From Xylogone sp. PMI_703 (taxonomy: Eukaryota; Ascomycota; Leotiomycetes), in NCBI GenBank assembly GCA_021399445.1, contig JAJTUQ010000001.1, positions 8,680,001 to 8,744,000 of the forward strand: DNA of 64,000 nt, given 5' to 3'. Positions 54,902-64,000 of the stretch are shown piece by piece. Position 1 is the stretch's first letter; the number at the start of each line of letters is the position of its first letter. The notes below the pieces were generated by a model. The model was not told where the DNA came from, searched no databases, and saw nothing but the letters and a program-made list of their open reading frames with translations. Position numbers and translations under genes: made by a program.

Positions 54902-57900
54902 CTAATCTTCCTCTTCACTTCTGCGGAGATGCCTTTTCGATTCCTCTTTATACCCTGACTCCTTTTGCTTCTTTAATCTGGCGAGCTTGAGTTCTAGCTC
55001 TAATCGCTCTACCTCATCAGGGTCATCATCTTCCGCATTCTCCTCATCGTCGTACTCTCTACCACGGCGGCCAGGATTATGAGTAGCATTGCGCCGACTT
55101 GTAGCACCTCTTTTCCTACGGATCTCAATGTCATCGTCGTCATAGTCTTCACCGTCAACGGCACGACGATGATCGAGACTACGGCGACCTGCAGCAGCTC
55201 TCCTCGCACGAGATTCAAGTTTCTCCTCAATATCTGAATCATCATAGTCATCATAAATACGATAATCCGCAGCACGACCCGCGGGGCCCGACCTCCCGTA
55301 ACGGCTCTCTCGCATTCGCAACTTTGGCGATATACCCTGATACGTATCTTTTCGAACTTCTTCTCGTGCAGCAAGGACACTATAAGTATCTTGTTCCTGA
55401 AGATCATGGATATCACTAATATAATCATCAAAGTGTGCGCTGGTCTCAGCTACACGGATGAAATGTGAAGCTTTAAGGAAAGGCCGCTCAAGTTTGGGGG
55501 TATCTTGAGATTCGTGAAAATCCCAGTTTGCCAGCGCCAGAGCAGTTTGGAAGGCATTCTTGATCTGTCGGCCATTCCAGCGGCGGGATAGATTATCTAT
55601 ATTCTCCTGCCAATGCCTTTCATAAAATTTTCTAATTTTGGCCTCTTCAATATCAATATCAAGCCCGCTGTTTTTGATTCGTGTAATGTTTCTTTCCCAG
55701 ATTTGTTTGGTAGACAGGCGGTCAAGCTTTGGATAATAGAGACTAATGTGGATACGAGATCTAAAAGCTTCATCGAACTCCCCAACTCGATTTGTTGTCA
55801 AGATGATTACACCCGCATAGTATTCAAGCACTCGTAGGAATACTATTTGAACTTTTAGTATTGATCATGGCCAACATGCTCCAGGACTTACCTGAAACTA
55901 GACTATTCCTTTTAATGTCTCCTTTCTCTCTTTTAGCCAAGAAAACATCGGCTTCGTCTAGAAGTAATACACATCTCCACCTATATGCTAGCTCGCAAAA
56001 GTTTTCCAAAGTTTCCTCTGCCTCTCGAACCCTAGTTCCAATATCTCCGCAGGTAATAGGTAGTAGTGGCCTTCTCAATTGTGCAGCCACGCATTCAGCT
56101 GTTGAAGTCTTACCCACACCAGGGACTCCATGCAGAAGAATTATCAAACCTTTTCCTTTACCTTTAACCAGATCCATTGAAAAATCGCTCATTTCATTAT
56201 CCAATTTGTCTGATGTCAGTGCTGGATTCTGTACTTGGTTCTTGACCAAAGCTTGAAGAAGCATTCTATGACCTTCTGGTAAGACTAGGTCTTCAAAACT
56301 AGCCCGTATTTTCTCTAGTTCGTTTTCGTTGATATCCTCAACCAAGTTAAGGTCTAAAGGAAACCATTTACGATGGAGCATAGCATATCCATAAACTCTA
56401 GGAGGAAGTAACTCAAGGTAATCATCGGGTAAAGTTGAATCCTGTATGCTTCTAAATTGTAGCTGGCTCGTAGTACGCAGGAAGTCACTTCGACGATCCT
56501 CCTCGAAGACAGAATCATCAAAAACGTCCGTGTTCCATTCTTGATCCTCCTTCTCGGGCAATGGATCAAAAACCTCTCGTTTATCAGTGATTGTTGGATA
56601 ACTAATGACACCACTGCCAAATTTGAGTTGCCACTTATACAACTTTTTCCTAAAATGTTCTACACCTGCGGCTTGGTCTACCATCACTTCGCCTTTCACC
56701 TATATGCAATTAAGTTAGCGGGATAACACTAAATATCAGATATATAAATATAAGATCTAAATACCTCTGCGTTAGGGATAACGAAATTGACGTAACCTCT
56801 TTCCATCGTTTGGTTTGCCTCTCTAATTGTTGTACCAGCGTATTTCTTATGAGCACCAAGCACGAGACTAGTAAATCGCGTCCCTCGAGCAAGCAGAAAT
56901 TCATGCATCTCTTCATACATCGGGTTAAACTCAGCCGGGTGTACAGGAAACGACAGTATTGGCCGTTTGCCATTGTACGGTAAGATGATAAATCGTTTTG
57001 CTCTGGGACCTACCCTATATCCATCAAAATCGAGAGAGTAGCTGTCAATAATGAAAGCTGTCAACTCTGTCCCAGCAGATTTGATGCTATCGCGGCATTT
57101 CTCGTCATTCTCTGAATCCGAATCCCAGTTCCGATCGGCGACGGCATTGAAAGAAGATTTCTTGCCACTATCAAAACACACTCTTCCGCCACTGACTTGC
57201 AAAACTCTATATGCCTGACACCTGCTGTGGTGCTCTAGTTGGCTCGATGAATAGACCACACCACCGGGTTTGTATAGTTGCCAGAGATGTTCGAAAGCAA
57301 TCTCGGTGATAGTTTGATTAGATATCTCGTCTCTAATATCAAAAATATCTTGCATATCTTTATCCATGAACTCTATAAGACAGCGGAGTTCATCCCTATT
57401 TCGTCTGGCCAGACGAACTTTGGTCTCCAACGTATTAATTTTGTCGTTTTTGGAGTTTGACGCTTGATCCTTGACTAAGTTAAGGGTCGTCGCCTCATTT
57501 TCAACCTCCTTTTCAGTATTCTCGCTCTTGGTAGAATTTGTGAGATCAGACTCAGCTTGCTCACACGCAGCATTGACTTCTTTCAGAAATTCTCTAATTT
57601 CCGACTCATAAGCAACAAGATACTTAAATGGGCGTACTAATACATTGTTTTCAGCTGAAAAGGTTGTACCAACACACTGTCCTAGTACGCTGAGAAGATA
57701 TGTCGAGTTTATGGCAAGGCGATATGGAGGTTCTAAAGAATTTGGTGCCACAAACTTTGGAGAGGTGACATCTTCTATGGTAGGAGCTCTCGTTACCGTT
57801 TGCATTTTAGGTTTGGGGTGTCGCGGTCCAGTTCTAAAGTTTACCTTCGACGACACAAGAAGAACGCTTAGTTTTGGGTTTATTTTTGCTTCTGTCTTAA

Positions 57901-58363
57901 CAATTCGCCATTGATCTGCGGGGACCCGCGTGATTTCAACCTTTTGTTTCTCCAGGAGTTTAGCTTCTTCGTCTTCCTTCTTCTTGGTTTCATCATTATT
58001 TGAATCATCTCTTTGATCAGTCCAAACGTTAGTAGCTATTCAACATCTTTCCGAAGAAATCATATACTTTGAGCTTTTAAATACACGTAATTCAGTCTGT
58101 ATGAGATCCAAACGCTTTTCAAGGAGTGAGATATATTCGTCGTGATCTGTGGAGCCGTTAGGATGAAGGAGTTTGCTTTCACCGCGGTCGGAAGCGTTGG
58201 AATCATGCTTTTCGGTGATGTCGGTGCTATTATCATTATCTAAGCTGTGGAGTGGTGTTATTCCCTTCTTTCCATCATTTTTCTCGGCTTGCTCCTTGTT
58301 GAAGGGAGGTAAGGATAAGGGCAATCCTGAGACAGCGACATCCGTTGGGGCTCTTGGAGACAT
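54902..58363 (-). CDS. Large AAA+ ATPase with N-terminal DUF7025-type region
   Basis: Four exons in transcript order: 58363-58068, 58010-56765, 56699-55892, 55842-54902. Introns of 57, 65 and 49 bp are GT..AG and the phases fit, giving 1096 residues; the first intron has a textbook TACTAAC branch site. Residues 60-110 hold a coiled coil (EYISLLEKRLDLIQTELRVF). The middle region, with PFKYLVAYESEIREFL, RPILSFPVHPAEFNP and GTTIREANQTMERGYVNF, is the domain that precedes the ATPase in this fungal family. The AAA core follows: Walker A GVPGVGKTS, Walker B VLLLDEADVF, sensor ILTTNRVGEFDEAFRSRIH. The tail is a charged Arg/Asp/Glu repeat-like region. It is probably an active ATPase of unknown substrate. 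Confidence 0.92.
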
Positions 58364-58982
58364 ACTGGAGATTGGCCGTGGGCGCGGGTTGATAGCTGGA
58401 CGTATACTGTACGCTCGTTATGTTCGGGATACTCCTAGAACTGATGTCTTTCTTTCAGGATTAAGACCATGGGGTTTATCAGTCGTGACTGTAACCCAGA
58501 ATCGACATTTTCAACAACAAAGATGTTCGCACCGAATAAGGTGATGAGGCTCAAAGTTAGGGCCAAAGAAATAGAGTGCGTACGCAACTCCGCTTTAGAC
58601 TCCTCCGAGTGCAGGATATCCTAAGCACTAACAATGCAACCACATAGCCCGACGATTGGGCGTTGTGAAAGTGGGAGCGCGAGGGTGGTAAGAAGTAAAT
58701 TAAGGGCCGAAGACAAGCCTATAAGAGCTTGCCAACAGCGACATGCAGCCTGCAGGTGGTGTAGATGATACCGTAAATAGCGATGGCTCCTTAGAGGCGT
58801 GAACTCGTGCATGGAGCCCTGCAATAACGAAACTTGCATAGCCACCGGCAAAGTGATTAATGATACGGAAGGTGCGTAAGGCTGGCCACTCCTTGATTAG
58901 TTTTGCCTTCATGAAAACACTGCTGCTTATCCTGATCAGAAAGTATCAAGCCTGGTGACGCTGTACAGATCAAACAAGTATA
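58364..58982. promoter_or_regulatory. Divergent promoter between AAA ATPase and DUF7708-type gene
   Basis: Six hundred base pairs separate two head-to-head genes. No TATA box is obvious. Short frames here have no family character. Confidence 0.45.
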
Positions 58983-61194
58983 ATGGCCAGTGATTCTCGC
59001 ATAGCGCGACCGCGACTTGGTAGTATTGTCGAGACATACGTGCGCAACCGGCTCCCACGAGGCACTCATCCAGCTTTCAAAGTCATAAGAGATCATAGTG
59101 AAGCATCTACCGCAATAGCGCAAAATTCAATTAATGGAGGACTCTCGCTGGATTTGCGGAGACAGGACCAAGTGCTGGAAGATAATCTAATCGATCAAGG
59201 TGAAGGAGATGAGCTTGCTCTGTAAGCTATTTCGGGAGGGGATTCCAACGTGAAACTGACGAAATATAGTGAGGAGCTATACAGAGATGCGGAGAGCGAA
59301 AAGGAGCGCTTCAGGTTGGCGTTAGAGTCCTATGAAAAGACAACAGCTGGATCGAAGTTTAAGACAGATCTCGCGATTGGTTCAGCACATACATGGGAGG
59401 AAGTTCTCGTAGAAGTTAACAATGCGTCGGATAACTATGAGAGTGCCTCCGGATCGTGGGGAAAAATACGAAAAGCATTCCGTCGTTTTGGAAAGAATAA
59501 TAAAGCATTTACGGCTTGGTCCACTCTCTTACCATCGGAATCGGAATATTTTTCTATACTGTGCGGTGGTGTAAAGCTTATAATCGGGGTTAGCATGTAG
59601 TGCCGAAGCACAACAAAGCTAGCTGACACTTTGATAGGCAGCTGCACGTCTGCACGAACTTCGAGAAGATATCTGTGACGCCCTAGCAGAGATTCCAATC
59701 TTGCTCATGAGCACTCAAAGAACCTTAGCCGTGTTTAGAAATTCTAAAGACCTCCATCGTTGTAGTTCAGCACTGTATGTTGCAACTATAGCTGCGTTAC
59801 ACCATATCGTCATGTGGTATAAGGAGACTGCGTATAGTAATTAACCCTGCAACCAAACTGAAACAAAGTATGGACTAACATAATACAGAGAAGATAACCA
59901 AAAGCATATTCAAACAAAGTTCTTATGGAGAGAAGCTGACAAGCTTACTTGAGGCCGTCAGGAAGCAATCTAAGCTATTCGAGAAATCCGCAGAATTATG
60001 CTTATATGAAACAAGTGTAAATACAAACCAAGAAGTCAAATCTCAGCGTATGGAATCGCGCACAAACCAAACCATACTTGTCGGATACTTGGACCAGTCA
60101 CAAAAAAAGATTGGAATGTTGGAAGAAGAGCTCTTCATTATGCGCCAGGTTCTCGTGAAGTTTCTTAGCAGTAATGCTCGGATTGATTTCAAAACTCAAG
60201 ATGGTGAGTCGAACAACCTAGCTTTACTCGCCATTTATAGAATAGCTCTTGACTAATATAAAAACAGTGAGGGGACCGATGCTTCCTTTGCGCAGAGCAT
60301 CATCTGAATCGAAATTGATTCGAGGCATGTAATAAATGAGCCTGATATACTAGTTAAAGCTAATTGATAGATCTAGATCGCTCTGAGGCTCAGAATGCGT
60401 TTCTCTCAGCTTTTGGCTTTGAAAGCTCAGTAATTCGTCGAGATGTTGAGTCTTCTCTCCGAGGAGTTTGGACATTACCACGACCAGACCAAGATCGTAT
60501 AGTGGCAATCATGCAGTCTCCAAAGCTACATAGATGGATCGCGGAAACCAGTTCTTCAGCACTCTTCATCAACGCCAACTGCAAAGGCTTTAGGAAGCAA
60601 CAAATATCATTCATCTCCGCCAAGCTCGTCGATTCGATTCGACCTCCTAGCCTTAAATCCGAGCACCGACCAAGCTCTGTTTTCGCTCTTTCATTCTTCT
60701 GTGGAGAGCACCAGCGGTTGGACGACCCTGACTGGGGTGTAGATGGTATGATGAGAAGTTTGGTGGGACAGCTCCTCCTCTCCTATCCCAACTTTAAACT
60801 CAACGTTATCGAAAAGATGCATAGTATGAACTATGACTCAGTGGAAGATCTATGCAGAATGTTCTACATGCTAATTTCACAACTACCACCACATATCGTG
60901 GTCTTCTGCATCATTGATTCCATTAGTTTCTTCGAAGACAATGAAGTGCTATGCGAGGAAAGCGAACTAGTGATGCAGGAGTTAACGGATATTATAGAAA
61001 AGGCGCAACACCGTGGCTGTACCTTTAAACTCTTGTTGACAAGCCAGTGGAATAGCCGTGTGCTATACAAAGCCCTGCCATACCAGGAAAGAGACGTGGT
61101 TTGGATGCCAGCCAAGGTACCCTCGCAAGGTGGATTTACGGGAATGAAGTGGAGCGACAGTGTTGGTGCAGATGTAACCTCACTTATCTCGTGA
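58983..61194 (+). CDS. DUF7708-type fungal protein with STAND-like C-terminal part
   Basis: Exons: 58983-59221, 59270-59588, 59638-59836, 59889-60203, 60268-60324, 60371-61194, giving 650 residues. The first four introns are GT..AG (48, 49, 52, 64 bp); the fifth (60325-60370) would be GC..AG with a CTAAT branch. Skipping the 57-nt exon gives one 168-bp GT..AG intron and 631 residues, also in frame. The N-terminal region (FRLALESYEK, HTWEEVLVEVNNA, GKIRKAFRRFGKNNKAF, SILCGGVKLIIG, LREDICDALAEIPILL, ALHHIVMWYKE) is that of fungal DUF7708 proteins, named from memory. The C-terminal part has a P-loop-like layout without a canonical Walker A (ALFINANCKGFRKQQ, then HIVVFCIIDSISFFED). It may be a scaffold or degenerate NTPase. 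Confidence 0.82.
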
Positions 61195-62323
61195 CAGGAT
61201 AGTTATCAACATAGAGTCAGCCACTTTTTAAAATCCTATAAGATTTCGCTAAAAAAAAGTCATAGCAAAGCGATCCAATTAGACATGACACGTCTCTGCA
61301 TAAGTACGAGTGCAAGTGTGCATAATTGCTCTCTCCACCGGTCGAGAGGATAAGTCTCTGTATCGGCTTTCTGGCCTAATAAGCTTTGTATAATAAGCCC
61401 TACAAGTCCTGTGAGCCCTATAGGTACGGTTGACTAAATTACCACTAGCTCGGAAACCATTAATCTTTAAATTTTTTTTTTGGTCTGAGCTCAAGGCACC
61501 TCACAACCTCGGTCGTGACCTTAACAAATCACCGCCAAATACAGAGGTACAGTAATAAGAATATACCACAATAAAGAGATTTAAACGTTTAAACAATCCA
61601 TAATCAGATGAAGTTATGCGATAGTTATAAATACTTTACTGTAGTTATAGGCTGTATCGTACTGTGCCAACGACCTACGGCCGTTGGCCTTAGCCGTAAA
61701 GGTGAGAGGCCTGAGCCTGTAGGGCCTGTATAAGACTTTGCGTGCAATTCGCAATATTTGATAACTACTAGACTCATATTCTAACTAAAATAATTGAATA
61801 ATTGAGTATCTGCGGTATTTGAAGTTCTGATTCAAAGTTTTGATGGGGGAAAGTAGTTTGTGCGACAACCGAAGTCGGCGATTTGAGTACGAATCGGGAT
61901 AAGTGAGTACCCGTAGGTAAACGGTGAGTGCCTTTACGTGTAGCTCAGGCCTATTCTTATGGTTGACCCAAGTGACCCTCGTTTCAGATCGACCGATAAG
62001 TACTGTATGGGCTCTACTGTGCAGAAGCCAACAACCTACGGTCGCTGGCTGGGTTGCTGGCTCGAACTGTACAGTCGGAAAATTTTAGTAGATATCTATT
62101 AGTGGACAATCATGCGCAAACAAGTGAGAATATATTATTGTTAAGCTTAACTGAGGTAAGTCCACCAAATCGTCCAAATGTCAAAATGTCGTCCGCTTAG
62201 AATGGCGGAACCCCCACACGGTACTGTACACCATTGCGATGCACATGAAATAGCGAGTTATAAATAATCGCAGTATTAACTCTCTTCTGGAATTCCACTA
62301 GTCAACAGCCTCGTGTCATCTGG

Positions 62324-62575
62324 ATGAAGGACCCAGGGGACGGCCCTCGAGAAGCCTCCGCTGTGAGAGAGGCACCCATTTTGCTCAAGAGACGAAAAGT
62401 CCGTAAGGGCACGCAAAGTTGCTGGGAGTGCAAGCGGCGCAAGATTCGATGCACCTTTGTGACGCCTTGTGAGGTTCTCAAGAGGCATCTACTGATACTT
62501 TGGTACAACGAGGGATCACTTCCTAATACGAGAGTCCGTGTATGGTTCTGCTCCGCCGCGGCGGAATATGCATAA
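62324..62575 (+). pseudogene. Zn2Cys6 transcription-factor start, truncated by repeat
   Basis: An 83-codon frame encodes a Zn2Cys6 N-terminus, KVRKGTQSCWECKRRKIRC followed by TFVTP, with the first half of the zinc cluster (CxxCx6C) intact. The second half is missing: the 345-bp repeat starts at 62468 and the remaining codons are repeat sequence. No activation or middle-homology domain follows. It is a relic, not a working regulator. Confidence 0.75.
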
Positions 62576-62811
62576 GCCGTTGATCAGGTTCGGCTATGTA
62601 ATAGTAATACCTTGAACGTTATATAAGTTCATCCTGATAGAGATAAACGGAAAAGCTTAAATATGACATCCACTGTAATGTTTATAAACATGCAAAGGAG
62701 TTGTTATAAAATATCTTAACATCGACTTTTCCTCTGGAAGTCCATAGCGATAAGGTCTATAAAGAATTATCCCGGCGACCCCTCTTCCGCCGCAGGAGAG
62801 ACGTGCACTGG
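62468..62811 (+). repeat. 345-bp dispersed repeat, copy 2
   Basis: Begins TGTGAGGTTCTCAAGAGGC and ends GAGACGTGCACTGG. It aligns with 51433-51781 in the same orientation; many of the differences are transitions. It interrupts the Zn2Cys6 coding sequence. Confidence 0.85.
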
Positions 62812-63180
62812 ACTTATATATTAATATATTTGATTTTTTTTTAAAAAACTTATCATTATATATAAATTTTATAAATTTTATATTATTAATAAGGCTAAGT
62901 TACTAGGAGAGTTATATGATCTTACAGTATATCAAAACGTAACAATGCCCCTCCTCTGTGTTGGAGAGGTTGCGGGATCACCGATCGAATTAGGCTCACG
63001 TATAACAATTGAAGTAAACTATCCTCCTAAGCTAACTGTACCGTGGTTAATCCTGCCCTAGATTAACTGTTATACGGCCTGTATGTATGGCCCGTATTAC
63101 AGTGATTGCCTATAGCCTATAGTAGGTTATAACACTCTGAAACTGCACTACAACTAGAACCCTTCGTGTCATACCTTAAC

Positions 63181-63204
63181 GAACCAACGAACCAACGAAC
63201 CAAG
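63181..63204. repeat. 8-bp tandem repeat (GAACCAAC), three copies
   Basis: Three adjacent units, the last ending in G. It lies just beyond the stop codon of the CCCH gene, probably in its 3' untranslated region. Confidence 0.85.
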
Positions 63205-63214
63205 ATAACCAATT

Positions 63215-64000
63215 TCAAGTCCTGTCAACACTATGCATCTCGGGTGTAAAACGACAACCCTTCCCAATCCTCGCACACGCTTTATCAGGACACTGGTGTC
63301 CCAACAAGCAATTTTTATCTTTGCACTGGAGCCCAGATGAACATGGTGCCTGGCGTGCGAGCAATCGCCGAGCTTCAATCCCTTTCTCATCAAGCCTTAC
63401 TCCATGCACGAAGGCGCAATCTGGATAAGGGCACTCTCCCAGAATGTGGTACCAGTTGCAGAGTTTCTTATCTCTCAGGACCCTCACGAGTGATTGGGGT
63501 GGGTTAATGATAGCATCAAGGCGTTGGCCCTTACTATTTTGCAACACTGGATAATCCTTACGCGCGGGAATAGTCACTGGGTGGTCGTCTGTTCTGACCG
63601 CAGCAGCATGGACAGGGCTTGCAATTGTGGCAGCGTAACTAAGTGCATTTGGAATTGGAGTGGAAGGGGGGGTCGTTGAGAATGATACTCTCCGAGATGG
63701 TAGCTTTGTGTTTCTGAAAAGATCCGGGAAACACACAATGGGGAACTTCTCTTTTAGTCTTGCGAGCTCTTTGACAAATCGAGGTCCTTCAATCAGAATG
63801 ATTCGCGCGCTCTTAGAATCATCTCCCACGTAGGGCTGGAGAAGTCGCGCGTAACCGTTATCCGCAGATCCACCGAATATGACTGCCTGGCACTGAACAT
63901 CAGCCATAGGATGTCCCATGTTAAAACCACGAACGAATGCATCAAAATCAGCTGTACTATCCAGAATCTTATTATGACAGTATGTTGATGCCAAACCCTT
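63215..64000 (-). CDS. CCCH zinc-finger protein (DUF7923-like), 5' part outside window
   Basis: The frame is open to the right edge with no convincing start, so at least 260 C-terminal residues are visible. The first part has FVRGFNMGHPMADVQCQAV and IFGGSADNGYARLLQPYV with EGPRFVKELARLKEKF, the conserved region that precedes the fingers in this fungal family (NYN-like in appearance; family name from memory). A Ser/Thr/Pro linker follows, then CCCH-type fingers: CNWYHILGECPYPDCAFVH and a second Cys-rich set, CSSGLQCKDKNCLLGH and CARIGKGCRFTPEMH. It probably binds RNA or single-stranded nucleic acid. Confidence 0.85.
   Translation of the reverse strand, partial: KGLASTYCHNKILDSTADFDAFVRGFNMGHPMADVQCQAVIFGGSADNGYARLLQPYVGDDSKSARIILIEGPRFVKELARLKEKFPIVCFPDLFRNTKLPSRRVSFSTTPPSTPIPNALSYAATIASPVHAAAVRTDDHPVTIPARKDYPVLQNSKGQRLDAIINPPQSLVRVLRDKKLCNWYHILGECPYPDCAFVHGVRLDEKGIEARRLLARQAPCSSGLQCKDKNCLLGHQCPDKACARIGKGCRFTPEMHSVDRT

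Larger units (their letters stand above)
61195..63214. other. Repeat-rich intergenic region
   Basis: It contains two copies of a near-palindromic 21-mer (61668-61688 and 62028-62048), a Zn2Cys6 fragment, the second 345-bp repeat, an AT-rich tract near 62815-62890 and an 8-bp tandem repeat. No intact gene is seen. Confidence 0.5.

Noticed and set aside
62324..62575. An intact Zn2Cys6 regulator
   Set aside because: Only the first half of the zinc cluster is present; the rest is repeat sequence and no downstream regulator domain exists.

Overview
The window looks like nuclear DNA of a filamentous ascomycete, most probably a leotiomycete-like fungus. The signs are short GT..AG introns (mostly 40-90 bp) with CTAAC/CTAAT branch sites, HET-domain genes, fungal-specific families (DUF3425 bZIP, UstS-like GST, DUF7025-type AAA ATPase) and RIP-like mutation of repeats. 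All gene models were spliced by hand from reading frame, splice signals and family alignment from memory; none was checked by a search.

Left part (1-31 kb): the 3' part of a multimodular non-ribosomal peptide synthetase enters from the left edge and ends in a macrocyclising-type C domain. After a 6.5 kb stretch with no supportable gene come a secreted six-hairpin glycoside hydrolase carrying ten cysteine-rich repeats, a GPI-type surface protein whose signal peptide contains a stop codon, an alpha/beta hydrolase, two different epoxide hydrolases, an F-box protein, an aldo-keto reductase and a bZIP regulator with a 444-bp MITE in its upstream region. The synthetase, hydrolases, reductase and regulator could form a secondary-metabolite cluster, but the unrelated genes and the gap between them make this only a candidate.

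Middle part (31-43 kb): this looks like a self/non-self recognition neighbourhood in decay. It holds a broken SERAC1-like hydrolase of the kind that heads fungal NLR proteins, a HET-domain pseudogene, an intact and unusual protein joining C2H2 zinc fingers, a Ser/Thr kinase and a HET domain, and a stray TPR tail from an NLR-like gene. The three-part fusion is the most interesting item in the window.

Right part (44-64 kb): conserved-looking genes with intervening repeat-rich DNA. These are an LRR protein, an NmrA/isoflavone-reductase-like enzyme, an UstS-like glutathione transferase, and a divergent pair made of a large AAA+ ATPase and a DUF7708-type protein. They are followed by a repeat-rich block with two copies of a 345-bp repeat, each abutting a copy of a Zn2Cys6 DNA-binding-domain fragment (one RIP-mutated), and a CCCH zinc-finger gene cut by the right edge.
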